A DNA stretch of 6,819 nucleotides from Actinomycetota bacterium (GCA_028715585.1 JAQURN010000016.1:1-6819); one strand, 5' to 3'. Shown: positions 1-6,123, counted from the first letter of the stretch. Notes: generated from the letters alone by a model not told the origin. Made by a program: numbers and translations.

Positions 1-543
1 AAGATAAGCATTGAGACGGATAGATTGGCTCAGATGGTAACTGAGCTAAGCGAGTTATCTCGCATCGAAAGCGGCAAAATTTCTCTCAAGGTGGAACCCC
101 TTGATATAGGTGAGGTGGTGAAGGACACCGCGAAAAGGCTCGAGGCCCAGGTGAGGAGGGGAGGCTTGAGCCTTGTGATGGACATTCCGTCTGATTTGCC
201 CAAGGCGTTGGCTGATAAGGAGCGAGTAGAGCAGGTGCTTGTCAACTTGCTCCACAATGCCATCAAGTTTACCCCGCCTGGGGGCAGGATAGAAATCTCA
301 GCCAAGACAGAAGGGGATAGCGTCCTGATTTCAGTGGCTGATACTGGGATTGGCATTCCTCCCGACGACCTATCTCGTATTTTTGAGCGTTTCTACAAGG
401 CAGATAAAGCCCGCGCTGGCGGGGGGACAGGCTTAGGCCTTGCTATCGCCAAACATACCGTTGAAGCGCACGGCGGTAAGATTTGGGCGGAGAGCACCGA
501 GGGAGGGGGCTCAACCTTCTCTTTTACCCTGCCAGTGGCTTAA
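1..543 (+). CDS. phoR: PhoR-like sensor histidine kinase, C-terminal part (5' end outside window)
   Basis: The reading frame is open from base 1, so this is the last 180 residues of a longer protein; the first possible start seen (TTG at 25) is internal. The visible part begins in the second helix of the HisKA dimerisation domain, ending in the typical LSRIESG, so the phosphorylated His lies just outside the window. The HATPase_c ATP-binding domain follows: N-box around VNLLHNAIKFTP (the Asn codon is at 256-258), G1 box DTGIGIP, F-box IFERFYKAD and G2 box GTGLGLAI, all intact. The protein ends shortly after the last strand (STFSFTLPVA), so no receiver domain is fused. Histidine kinases with this core phosphorylate a partner response regulator. 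Assignment to PhoR rests on position: the gene lies directly before a Pho box and pstSCAB-phoU. The partner regulator and the sensor domains are not in view. Confidence 0.88.
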   Translation, partial: KISIETDRLAQMVTELSELSRIESGKISLKVEPLDIGEVVKDTAKRLEAQVRRGGLSLVMDIPSDLPKALADKERVEQVLVNLLHNAIKFTPPGGRIEISAKTEGDSVLISVADTGIGIPPDDLSRIFERFYKADKARAGGGTGLGLAIAKHTVEAHGGKIWAESTEGGGSTFSFTLPVA

Positions 544-549
544 CCGAAC

Positions 550-599
550 TTTAAACAAAATTTACCTTCTCTTAACAAGACCTTAACTTTCCCTTAAAC
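550..599 (+). promoter_or_regulatory. Pho box: five phased TTAAC-like direct repeats
   Basis: Five related hexamers follow the kinase stop: TTAAAC (551), TTACCT (562), TTAACA (572), TTAACT (583) and TTAAAC (594). Start-to-start spacing is 11, 10, 11 and 11 bp, about one helical turn. Known PhoB/PhoP regulators bind direct repeats at an 11-bp period, and the Bacillus-type consensus is a TTAACA-like hexamer, so both unit and spacing fit. The block is A/T-rich against its surroundings and is the only such array before the pst genes. Inferred role: binding of the phosphorylated PhoP/PhoB-type partner of the upstream kinase, switching on the pst operon when phosphate is scarce. Confidence 0.82.
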
Positions 600-608
600 A
601 CGCTCCTT

Positions 609-614
609 TATGCT
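609..614 (+). promoter_or_regulatory. Candidate -10 element of the pst operon promoter
   Basis: TATGCT matches four of six positions of TATAAT and lies about 10 bp after the last Pho-box repeat, the arrangement known for PhoB-type promoters in which the Pho box replaces the -35 element. No good -35 is visible. If this is correct, transcription would start near 620-622, only a few bases before the ATG of the arsC remnant, so that frame would be nearly leaderless. The call depends on spacing and a weak match. Confidence 0.45.
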
Positions 615-623
615 CACGCTGTC

Positions 624-734
624 ATGAAGAAAGTGCTGTTTGTCCGCGTCCACAATTCAGGCAGAAGCCAGGTGGCTGAAGCGTTTTTCAATCGCTATCG
701 AAAGGAGGAGCCAAAGATGGGTTCGAGAGCCTGA
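624..734 (+). pseudogene. arsC: Truncated arsC-type arsenate reductase (LMW-phosphatase fold) remnant, catalytic Cys replaced by Arg
   Basis: An ATG frame of 36 codons reads MKKVLFVRVHNSGRSQVAEAFF and then diverges, ending at TGA 732-734. The opening closely matches thioredoxin/mycothiol-linked arsenate reductases of the low-molecular-weight phosphatase family, whose first strand and P-loop read VLFVCVHNSGRSQMAEAFF. Two defects are visible. The catalytic Cys of the CX5R loop is Arg (CGC at 645-647). The protein also stops where the conserved SAGT segment would begin, against about 130-140 residues normally. No further ArsC sequence appears in the other frames before pstS. No Shine-Dalgarno sequence precedes the ATG. 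It sits between the Pho box and pstS, a sensible place for arsC because Pst-type uptake can admit arsenate. Most likely a deletion remnant now acting as leader RNA; a short regulatory peptide cannot be excluded. Confidence 0.75.
701..734 (+). other. Strong orphan Shine-Dalgarno with five-codon frame (MGSRA)
   Basis: AAAGGAGG at 701-708 is a near-perfect match to the anti-Shine-Dalgarno sequence. It is placed 8 nt before an ATG at 717, but that ATG opens only five codons before the TGA at 732, in the same frame as the arsC remnant. pstS has its own ribosome-binding site further down. The site may be left over from the deletion that destroyed arsC, or it may load ribosomes on the leader and keep the mRNA open. 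The sequence alone does not tell these apart. Confidence 0.4.
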
Positions 735-777
735 GAAAAAAGTAAGCGTTGGAATGTTAAAGCAAGAGGAGGTTGCG

Positions 778-1617
778 ATGTCATCAAGAATCAGAAAGTT
801 TTTAGTGTTGCCCCTGGCGGTTTTGGTCGTTGGAGGCTTGTTGCTTGCCGCTGGCTGCGGCGAATCTACTCCATCTGGAGGGGCTGAGCTTTCTGGAACC
901 ATTCAGGAGGCAGGATCTACCAGCGTGTTGCCCCTGGCGGAGGAACTGGCTAAGGAGTTTATGAAACTCCACCCCAAAGTGCGCATAGAAACTGGTGGAG
1001 GAGGCTCGGGTGCAGGTGTCACCCAGTGTGCCGCCGGCACAGTGGATCTCGGCGCTGCCTCCAGAGATGTCAAGCTGGATGAAGCAGATTTGATTCCCTA
1101 CCCTATTGCTCGCGATGCCGTGGCTATCGTGGTTCACTCGAGCAATCCGCTCACTGGCCTCAAGCTGGAAGAGGTAGCCAGGATATTCGCTGGTGAGATA
1201 ACCGATTGGAACGAGATTGGCGGCACGGCTGGCAAGATAACGGTAATTGCGAGGGAAGAGGGCTCAGGGACGAGAGACTGCTTTGAGGAAAAGGTAATGG
1301 GCGAGGAAAGAAAGATGGCCTCAACGGCGATTCTCAAGACTTCTAATGGCGAGATTCAGACGGCGGTTTCTCAGGATACACTGGCTATCGGTTTTGTCTC
1401 TTTGGGGTTTGTCAGTGGACTCAAAGCCTTGGACATAGAGGGAGTGCCCTGCACGGTAGAGAAGTGCCAGAGCGGCGAGTATCCCGTACTGAGAAGGTTG
1501 TATCTCTTAACCAAGGACACGCCGGCTAGTCCGGTAAAGGAGTTCATCGACTTTGCCCGCGGCGACGACGGGCAGAAAATCGCTGAAGAAAAAGGCTACG
1601 TCCCCCTTGTTCGCTAA
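778..1617 (+). CDS. pstS: PstS, phosphate-binding lipoprotein of the Pst ABC transporter
   Basis: Extracytoplasmic solute-binding protein of 279 residues that captures inorganic phosphate and passes it to PstCA. The ATG at 778 is chosen because AGAGGAGG (765-772) lies 5 nt before it and because it gives a clean signal peptide: basic residues to about 7, a hydrophobic stretch to about 25, and lipobox LAAGC with Cys27 as the expected lipidated residue. The mature protein then shows a Ser/Gly-rich linker and the phosphate-pocket motifs of the family: GSTSVLPLAE (46-55), GGGSGAG (74-80), ASRD (94-97) and EEGSGTRD (160-167). Three Cys pairs are conceivable from Cys84, 168, 225 and 230, but none is a family hallmark. 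It is the first intact gene after the Pho box, hence probably the most strongly induced under phosphate starvation. The same frame stays open upstream to 640, but that part overlaps the arsC remnant and lacks a signal peptide. Confidence 0.96.
   Translation: MSSRIRKFLVLPLAVLVVGGLLLAAGCGESTPSGGAELSGTIQEAGSTSVLPLAEELAKEFMKLHPKVRIETGGGGSGAGVTQCAAGTVDLGAASRDVKLDEADLIPYPIARDAVAIVVHSSNPLTGLKLEEVARIFAGEITDWNEIGGTAGKITVIAREEGSGTRDCFEEKVMGEERKMASTAILKTSNGEIQTAVSQDTLAIGFVSLGFVSGLKALDIEGVPCTVEKCQSGEYPVLRRLYLLTKDTPASPVKEFIDFARGDDGQKIAEEKGYVPLVR
805..940 (+). repeat. 16-bp exact direct repeat inside pstS (805-820 and 925-940)
   Basis: GTGTTGCCCCTGGCGG occurs exactly at 805-820 and 925-940, 120 bp apart and in the same codon phase. 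Both copies encode VLPLA, once in the signal peptide (residues 10-14) and once in the first phosphate-pocket segment (50-54). Flanking bases differ on both sides. Recombination between the copies would delete 40 codons in frame, removing the lipobox. Coincidence from shared codons is the simplest explanation. Confidence 0.6.
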
Positions 1618-1681
1618 AAGGGAGACAAGGAATTGAAAGCGGCTAAGGCTGCTCGAGGAGAAAGAGAGGCTGGTTGGCAGA

Positions 1682-2611
1682 GTGCAGAAGGCTTATAGCG
1701 AGAGCCCGAGAATGGTGGAATCGGAGAAGACTTGGCACAACCTCCCGGATAGAGTGTCTTCGCGCTACCTGATAGACAAGCTCTCTAGACGAGCGGTTTT
1801 TGCCTGTGCCGCTATTTCCCTTCTCGTGCTTGTCGCCATAGTCGCTTTTATCTTGCGAGAGGGCCTCCCCGCTTTCATCCAGATAGGGGTGGGAGAGTTT
1901 CTCTTTGGCGCCGAGTGGAGTTTGAAGGGGCAGGAATTTGGTATCCTGCCCCTTGTCCTCGGCTCTGTCCTGGCTACGTTTGGTACGCTGATAATCGCCG
2001 CGCCCCTGAGCATCGCTTGCGCTATTTTTCTCGCTGAAGTTAGCCCAAAAAGGGTTGCCAATGTACTTCGCTCAGCCATAGAAGTGCTGGTGGGCATACC
2101 ATCGGTGGTTTACGGCTTGGTAGGGATGGCGGTGCTAGTGCCGGTGATTAGAAAGCTGGGTGGTAGCGGGTATAGTTTGCTTGCTGGCATTGCGGTGCTA
2201 AGCGTAATGGTCTTACCTACTATGACCACCATTACAGAGGATAGCCTAAGAGCTGTTCCCAGAGGGTACAAAGAAGCCGCCCTTGCCCTTGGAGCGACCC
2301 ATTGGCAGGCTGTCTGGAGGGTGACTGTTCCCGCGGCGAAATCTGGAATTGCCGCCGCCTTTGTTTTAGGCATGGGGCGAGCTATCGGAGAGACGATGGC
2401 AGTCTACATGGTTATCGGCAACGTCTTCGCTTTTCCCACTTCCCCGCTGGACCCAGCCCGAACCATGACCACCCATATCCTCGGGCAGATACAAGAGGCG
2501 GCTGTGGGGAGCTTGCATTTGAGAGCGCTGTTTGCGGTCGGCATAGTTTTGATGATATTCATCCTGATTTTCAATAGCATCGCCTTTGCTCTGAGGAGAA
2601 GGGTTCAATGA
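1682..2611 (+). CDS. pstC: PstC, phosphate ABC transporter permease
   Basis: Inner-membrane permease of 309 residues that pairs with PstA to form the phosphate channel. A hydrophilic N-terminal tail of about 37 residues is followed by a first membrane segment near 38-58 and then a periplasmic stretch. The MetI-like permease domain (about 90-305) carries EVLVGIPSVVYG (134-145), the ATPase-contact EAA loop EAALALGATHWQAV (198-211) and GRAIGET (232-238), whose Arg and Glu are important for transport in E. coli PstC. The length fits the family. The start is uncertain: GTG 1682 has AGAGAGG 12 nt upstream, while ATG 1712 would shorten the tail by ten residues with a weak site. The 64-bp gap after pstS has no terminator-like hairpin, so the genes are probably cotranscribed. 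It overlaps pstA by 4 bp (ATGA), suggesting translational coupling. Confidence 0.95.
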   Translation: MQKAYSESPRMVESEKTWHNLPDRVSSRYLIDKLSRRAVFACAAISLLVLVAIVAFILREGLPAFIQIGVGEFLFGAEWSLKGQEFGILPLVLGSVLATFGTLIIAAPLSIACAIFLAEVSPKRVANVLRSAIEVLVGIPSVVYGLVGMAVLVPVIRKLGGSGYSLLAGIAVLSVMVLPTMTTITEDSLRAVPRGYKEAALALGATHWQAVWRVTVPAAKSGIAAAFVLGMGRAIGETMAVYMVIGNVFAFPTSPLDPARTMTTHILGQIQEAAVGSLHLRALFAVGIVLMIFILIFNSIAFALRRRVQ

Positions 2612-3468
2612 AATTATCGCCCAAGATAAGTCAGAAGGTTGCCTGGATAGCAATGTGGATTGCCGGAGTCATCGTATTTCTAGTCCTCATAGGCCTTGTT
2701 GGCTTTGTCTTCTTGCGTGGCATCCCCACGCTTTCGCCAGGTTTTCTCTCGAAGCCGATTACCGAAGGTGGTATCTTGCCGGCTATAATCGGCACCATTT
2801 ATCTCGTTTTACTCACATTGGCGATAGCTGTTCCCTTGGGGCTTGGGGCGGCAATCTATCTTGCTGAATATGCCCCAAAGGGCAAATTGACCTCGGTGGT
2901 CCGTTACGGCATAGAAACTCTTGCCGGCGTCCCTTCCATCGTTTTTGGGCTCTTTGGGATGGCGCTTTTTGTTATCGTTTTGATTGGCACGCAGAGCATT
3001 CTGGCTGGAGCCTTGACCATGGCTTGCCTGGTATTGCCTACCATGATACGCACCTCCGAGGAGGCTATTAAAGCAGTGCCCGCGGCGCAAAGAGAAGCCA
3101 GCCTGGCGCTTGGGGCAACCAAGTGGCAAACCATAACCAGAGTTGTTTTCCCCGCCGCGCTGCCAGGAATAATTACGGCGGTGATTCTGTGCGTCGGACG
3201 CGCCATCGAAGAAACTGCCTGCCTCTATGCCACACTGGGATTGAGCTTGCTCACTCCCACTTCCATCTTCCACGGCGCCAGGACCCTCTCCTTGCACCTC
3301 TACATGCTAGCAACGGAGATGCCAGGAGACAGGGGAGCGTTGGTTGCCCAGGCTATGGGGACGGCCGTTATACTTATTTGCATGGTCATGCTGATAAACT
3401 TTCTGGCTCACCATCTTTCGAGTCGGTACATGTCTAGGATAAGAGGAACGGGTAGCTGTGAGTTTTGA
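2608..3468 (+). CDS. pstA: PstA, phosphate ABC transporter permease
   Basis: Second membrane subunit of the phosphate channel, 286 residues. Membrane segment near 15-37, then a MetI-like permease domain with GIETLAGVPSIVFGLFG (91-107), the EAA loop EASLALGATKWQTI (163-176) that docks on PstB, and GRAIEETACLYATLG (197-211). In most relatives this last motif reads G-E-T-A-P; here Gly is replaced by Glu201 and Pro by Cys205, while Arg198 and Glu202 are kept. This is a variation to note, not evidence of inactivity. The ATG at 2608 overlaps the pstC stop as ATGA, the usual coupling arrangement. The last 11 bp overlap the start of pstB, so the C-terminus GSCEF is encoded by sequence shared with the pstB start. 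The frame is intact throughout. Confidence 0.95.
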   Translation: MKLSPKISQKVAWIAMWIAGVIVFLVLIGLVGFVFLRGIPTLSPGFLSKPITEGGILPAIIGTIYLVLLTLAIAVPLGLGAAIYLAEYAPKGKLTSVVRYGIETLAGVPSIVFGLFGMALFVIVLIGTQSILAGALTMACLVLPTMIRTSEEAIKAVPAAQREASLALGATKWQTITRVVFPAALPGIITAVILCVGRAIEETACLYATLGLSLLTPTSIFHGARTLSLHLYMLATEMPGDRGALVAQAMGTAVILICMVMLINFLAHHLSSRYMSRIRGTGSCEF

Positions 3469-4213
3469 GATAACAACCAAAGACCTGGATGTCTTCTACG
3501 GGGAAAAGCAAGCGCTAAAAAAGGTAAACCTTTGTGTTAACGAACACCAGATAACCGCTCTCATGGGCCCCTCGGGATGCGGCAAATCTACGCTTTTACG
3601 TTCACTGAACCGCATGAATGACAATATTGCTGGCGTTAGAGTTGAAGGGCAGGTGCTTCTTGGCGGTCGGGATGTTTATGCTCCAGAGGTGGACGCGGTC
3701 GAGATACGGCAGAGGGTAGGCATGGTCTTCCAGCAACCCAATCCACTGCCTAAATCCATTTTCGAAAACATCGCTTTCGGCCCCAAGGTGCTGGGGATGA
3801 AAAACAAAACGGCGCTGGAGGAAATCGCGGAGAAAAGCTTACGAGCCGCCGCTCTATGGGATGAGGTGAAAGACGAGCTAAAGAAGTCCGCGCTGGCTCT
3901 CTCAGGGGGGCAGCAGCAGAGGTTGTGCATTGCCAGGGCTTTGGCTATACAGCCAGAGGTCATTCTCATGGATGAGCCTTGCTCCGCCCTCGACCCCTTC
4001 TCAACGCTGAAAATCGAGGAGCTGATGCAGGTTCTGAAGAAGCGCTATACAATAGTTATTGTTACTCACAACATGCAGCAGGCGGCAAGAGTCTCCGACT
4101 GGACGGGTTTTTTCCTAATGGGCAAACTTATCGAATATGACGAAACCGCCGAGGTCTTCAGCCGTCCCAAAGACAAGAGAACAGAGAACTACATTACTGG
4201 TCGCTTTGGCTAA
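3458..4213 (+). CDS. pstB: PstB, phosphate ABC transporter ATPase
   Basis: Cytoplasmic ATPase of 251 residues, the normal PstB length, which powers phosphate import through PstCA. All nucleotide-binding motifs are present: Walker A GPSGCGKST (37-45), Q-loop in VFQQPNPLPKSI (90-101, typical of PstB), signature LSGGQQQRL (148-156), Walker B VILMDEP (168-174), D-loop SALD (176-179) and switch His204. The end ENYITGRFG is also characteristic of the family. GTG 3458 is chosen because AGAGGAA (3442-3448) is 9 nt upstream and because it gives the expected MSFEITTKDLDVFYG N-terminus; it overlaps pstA by 11 bp. Besides transport, PstB is known to take part with PhoU in signalling phosphate status to PhoR. 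Confidence 0.97.
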   Translation: MSFEITTKDLDVFYGEKQALKKVNLCVNEHQITALMGPSGCGKSTLLRSLNRMNDNIAGVRVEGQVLLGGRDVYAPEVDAVEIRQRVGMVFQQPNPLPKSIFENIAFGPKVLGMKNKTALEEIAEKSLRAAALWDEVKDELKKSALALSGGQQQRLCIARALAIQPEVILMDEPCSALDPFSTLKIEELMQVLKKRYTIVIVTHNMQQAARVSDWTGFFLMGKLIEYDETAEVFSRPKDKRTENYITGRFG

Positions 4214-4226
4214 GGAGAGAACAGTG
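4211..4226 (+). promoter_or_regulatory. Ribosome-binding site fixing the phoU start, overlapping the pstB stop
   Basis: TAAGGAGAGAACAGTG combines the pstB stop (TAA 4211-4213), a strong AGGAG (4213-4217) and a GTG start (4224) 6 nt later. This decides the phoU start against in-frame codons further upstream inside pstB, and it suggests that ribosomes ending on pstB pass directly to phoU. Confidence 0.8.
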
Positions 4227-4889
4227 CCGAGAGAGAGTCTTGAGCAGCATCTTCGCGAACTACAAGACGAGGTTCTTGTTTTAGGTAGCATGGTCGAGAA
4301 GGCTATCAGCCGTTCCATGAGAGCCTTGAAGGAGCGAGACCTAGAGCTTGCGAAGCAGGTTATTGCCGACGATGAGAAGATTAACCAGAAGCGCCTGGAT
4401 ATCGAGGAAGGATGCATCGAGTTCATCGTCACGCAACAGCCTGTAGCCACCGACCTGAGGATTATCGTTGCCATTCTTAATATCATCGTTGACCTGGAGA
4501 GGATAGGGGACCACGCCGAGGGCACCGCGCATATCGCGGTGATGATAGGCGACGAGCCCCCCCTGAAGCCATTGATTGATTTGCCCCGCATGGCTGAAAA
4601 AACAAACGACATGCTCCGCCGCAGCCTCGACGCCTTTATCAATCGCGATGCCAAAGCGGCTGTGAAAATCAGCGCTGAGGATGATGAGGTTGATGACCTT
4701 TATAATCAAGTCTCCCGGGAACTTATCACTTTCATGCTCGAAGACCCCAGAACTATTGGCAGGGCGACACGCCTCATTTGGGTGGCTCACAATCTGGAGC
4801 GTAGCGCCGACAGGGTAACCAATATCTGCGAGCGGGTGGTGTTCGTCACTACTGGCAAGATGGAGGAAATAAAGACCTCCAGGTATTAG
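4224..4889 (+). CDS. phoU: PhoU, phosphate-signalling regulator
   Basis: Predicted cytoplasmic, all-helical protein of 221 residues that represses PhoR signalling when phosphate is plentiful and limits Pst activity. Two tandem PhoU three-helix repeats are visible, each with its conserved metal-binding type E/DxxxD helix: DLERIGDHAEG at about 90-100 and NLERSADRVTNICE at about 180-193. The segment QQPVATDLRIIVAIL (71-85) of the first repeat is also typical. The length is normal for the family (about 215-240). The start is the GTG with the overlapping AGGAG described at 4211-4226; the frame is open further upstream, but only as pstB shadow. It closes the operon. After its stop there are 71 bp to the 3' end of the oppositely oriented tRNA gene, with no terminator seen. 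Confidence 0.96.
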   Translation: MPRESLEQHLRELQDEVLVLGSMVEKAISRSMRALKERDLELAKQVIADDEKINQKRLDIEEGCIEFIVTQQPVATDLRIIVAILNIIVDLERIGDHAEGTAHIAVMIGDEPPLKPLIDLPRMAEKTNDMLRRSLDAFINRDAKAAVKISAEDDEVDDLYNQVSRELITFMLEDPRTIGRATRLIWVAHNLERSADRVTNICERVVFVTTGKMEEIKTSRY

Positions 4890-4960
4890 TCGTTGTCGCC
4901 CGCTACTGGTAGATGTAAACTCTCGCCTGGCACACTAAACGGCTTGGAAAAGCTTGTGGG

Positions 4961-5034
4961 TGGCTGGGGTGGCAGGATTCGAACCTGCGATCACGGCTCC
5001 AAAGGCCGTTGCCTTACCACTTGGCTACACCCCA
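4961..5034 (-). tRNA. tRNA-Gln (anticodon TTG), CCA encoded
   Basis: Read on the - strand this folds as a complete cloverleaf of 74 nt including an encoded CCA end (4961-4963). The acceptor stem TGGGGTG/CACCCCA pairs 7 of 7. The D-arm has stem GCC/GGC around AAGTGGTAA. The anticodon stem ACGGC/GCCGT encloses CTTTGGA, giving TTG at positions 34-36. The variable loop is GATC, and the T-arm GCAGG/CCTGC encloses TTCGAAT. The TTG anticodon reads CAA (and CAG by wobble), so the product is tRNA-Gln. The U1-A72 first pair and G73 discriminator fit bacterial tRNA-Gln. It lies 37 bp after ispE on the same strand with no separate promoter recognised, so it may be processed from an ispE transcript. Confidence 0.96.
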
Positions 5035-5071
5035 GGGCGAAGAGGAGCCTTGGAGGCACTTGCGTCTCGTC

Positions 5072-5983
5072 TCAAGAATAAGATACCACCTCTGCGCCCT
5101 TTTCCGAAAATTTCGTGATGATTACAAGGGGAGCAACCCTTTCGAGCTCCCAAGCAACCCTGGAAGCCTCCTCAGTGCTGGGCGCCAGGGCGAATACCGC
5201 GGGGCCGCTGCCCGTCATCAGGACTGCCTTTGCTCCAGCCTCGAGCGCCGCCTTCTTGAGGTCTGGAGCGTGACCGGATGCCATCGTTGCGGATTCGAAG
5301 CTGTTATACAAGCGGGAGAACAAGGCGTCTAGGTCGCGGCGCGTGACTGCTTCGATAAGCGCTTCGAGGTTGCCTCCCTGCTCTTCGCTAGGCGTCTGCC
5401 CCTTTCTTAGCTCATCGAGCCGCGCGTAGGCATCCGCTGTCAAGGTTTTGTCTCCCATCATGGCGAGAACCACATTGAGGGGTGGAAGTGGCTCCAGGGG
5501 CATAATTTCTTCCCCCCTGCCCTTTGCGAGGCAAGTGCCGCCCTCCAGACAGAAGGGAACATCGGAACCAATCTCCTTTGCCATCTCCATGAGGGTTTCC
5601 ATCGGAAGGTCTAATTCATAGATGTAGTTCATTGCGCAGAGCGTCGCCGCGGCATCAGCGCTTCCGCCGCCGAGGCCGGCACCGACGGGAATTTTCTTGT
5701 TGATTATTACTTCTATTCCTTCTCTTCCCATGACTCCGAGATTGGCGTCGAAGACCTCCAGCGCGTGCCAAACTAAGTTTTGGTTGGTGAGGGGAACCTC
5801 GCTTTCGTTGCACCTCAGGACAAACCTCTCAGAGGTGGCATCGGTACGCCTGAAGTAGAGGTCATCGCTAAGCTCAAGGGACTGCATGATGGAGCGCACT
5901 TCGTGGTAGCCATCCTCTCGTGCCTCGCCCACGTCCAAGAAAAGGTTTATCTTTGCTCTTGCCCGTACCTTTGCCCCAAGCAT
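5072..5983 (-). CDS. ispE: IspE, 4-diphosphocytidyl-2-C-methyl-D-erythritol kinase
   Basis: GHMP-family kinase of 303 residues that phosphorylates CDP-methylerythritol with ATP in the non-mevalonate (MEP) pathway to isoprenoid precursors; soluble and cytoplasmic. The N-terminal motif ARAKINLFLDV (8-18) contains the conserved Lys11, and GYHEV is at 25-29. The ATP-binding glycine loop PVGAGLGGGSADAAA is at 99-113, the catalytic Asp141 is in SDVPF, and the third GHMP motif TGSGPAVFA is at 257-265. Length and motif order are normal for IspE. The ATG at 5983 is the only reasonable start: AGAGAGGA lies 9 nt upstream (5993-6000) and an in-frame stop follows at 6002-6004. It is preceded by a 140-bp gap and followed by tRNA-Gln. 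Presence of ispE means the organism makes isoprenoids by the MEP route. Confidence 0.95.
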   Translation of the reverse strand: MLGAKVRARAKINLFLDVGEAREDGYHEVRSIMQSLELSDDLYFRRTDATSERFVLRCNESEVPLTNQNLVWHALEVFDANLGVMGREGIEVIINKKIPVGAGLGGGSADAAATLCAMNYIYELDLPMETLMEMAKEIGSDVPFCLEGGTCLAKGRGEEIMPLEPLPPLNVVLAMMGDKTLTADAYARLDELRKGQTPSEEQGGNLEALIEAVTRRDLDALFSRLYNSFESATMASGHAPDLKKAALEAGAKAVLMTGSGPAVFALAPSTEEASRVAWELERVAPLVIITKFSEKGAEVVSYS

Positions 5984-6029
5984 TCCTCGGTTTCCTCTCT
6001 TTCAATAGTGGGTCAACGGCAGGATTCTC

Positions 6030-6048
6030 GGCACCCCTTCAAGGTGCC
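6030..6048 (-). other. Small hairpin in the gap upstream of ispE
   Basis: GGCACC and GGTGCC pair as a 6-bp G/C-rich stem with a 7-nt loop. It lies between the stop of the hypothetical gene and the ispE ribosome-binding site, within a 140-bp gap (5984-6123). No U-run follows it on either strand, so it is not a standard intrinsic terminator. It could be a weak terminator, an mRNA-stability element or part of an ispE leader. The rest of the gap shows a six-base A run (6072-6077) and nothing else I recognise; no convincing promoter was found for ispE. Confidence 0.35.
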
Positions 6049-6123
6049 AGCTTGCTTGGTAATAAGATATCAAAAAAGTGGTGGGGTGGAGAAGAGGCTA
6101 TGGCTGGAAGTGGATTGAAGAAT

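Noticed and set aside
619..625. CTGTCAT, an exact match to the E. coli PhoB half-site
   Set aside because: It has no partner 11 bp away on either side, is out of phase with the upstream array and overlaps the expected transcription start and arsC ATG. Probably chance.
640..777. N-terminal extension of pstS from TTG 640
   Set aside because: This part overlaps the arsC remnant in another frame, would bury the lipoprotein signal peptide inside the protein, and lacks the strong ribosome-binding site found before ATG 778.
1633..1698. Possible 21-codon frame (TTG start) between pstS and pstC
   Set aside because: It has only a modest Shine-Dalgarno match, no recognisable protein features and overlaps the pstC start. 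Not supported as a gene.
4137..4223. Longer phoU start within pstB
   Set aside because: The extra 29 residues overlap the pstB coding region and do not resemble a PhoU N-terminus. GTG 4224 has a well-placed AGGAG.
4893..5081. + strand open frame of 62 codons after phoU
   Set aside because: It runs antisense through the whole tRNA-Gln gene; its GGRIRTCDHGSKG stretch is the tRNA read as protein, a common annotation artefact.
6030..6048. Hairpin as an intrinsic terminator for the hypothetical gene
   Set aside because: No U-run follows the stem on either strand, so it is listed only as a hairpin of unknown role.
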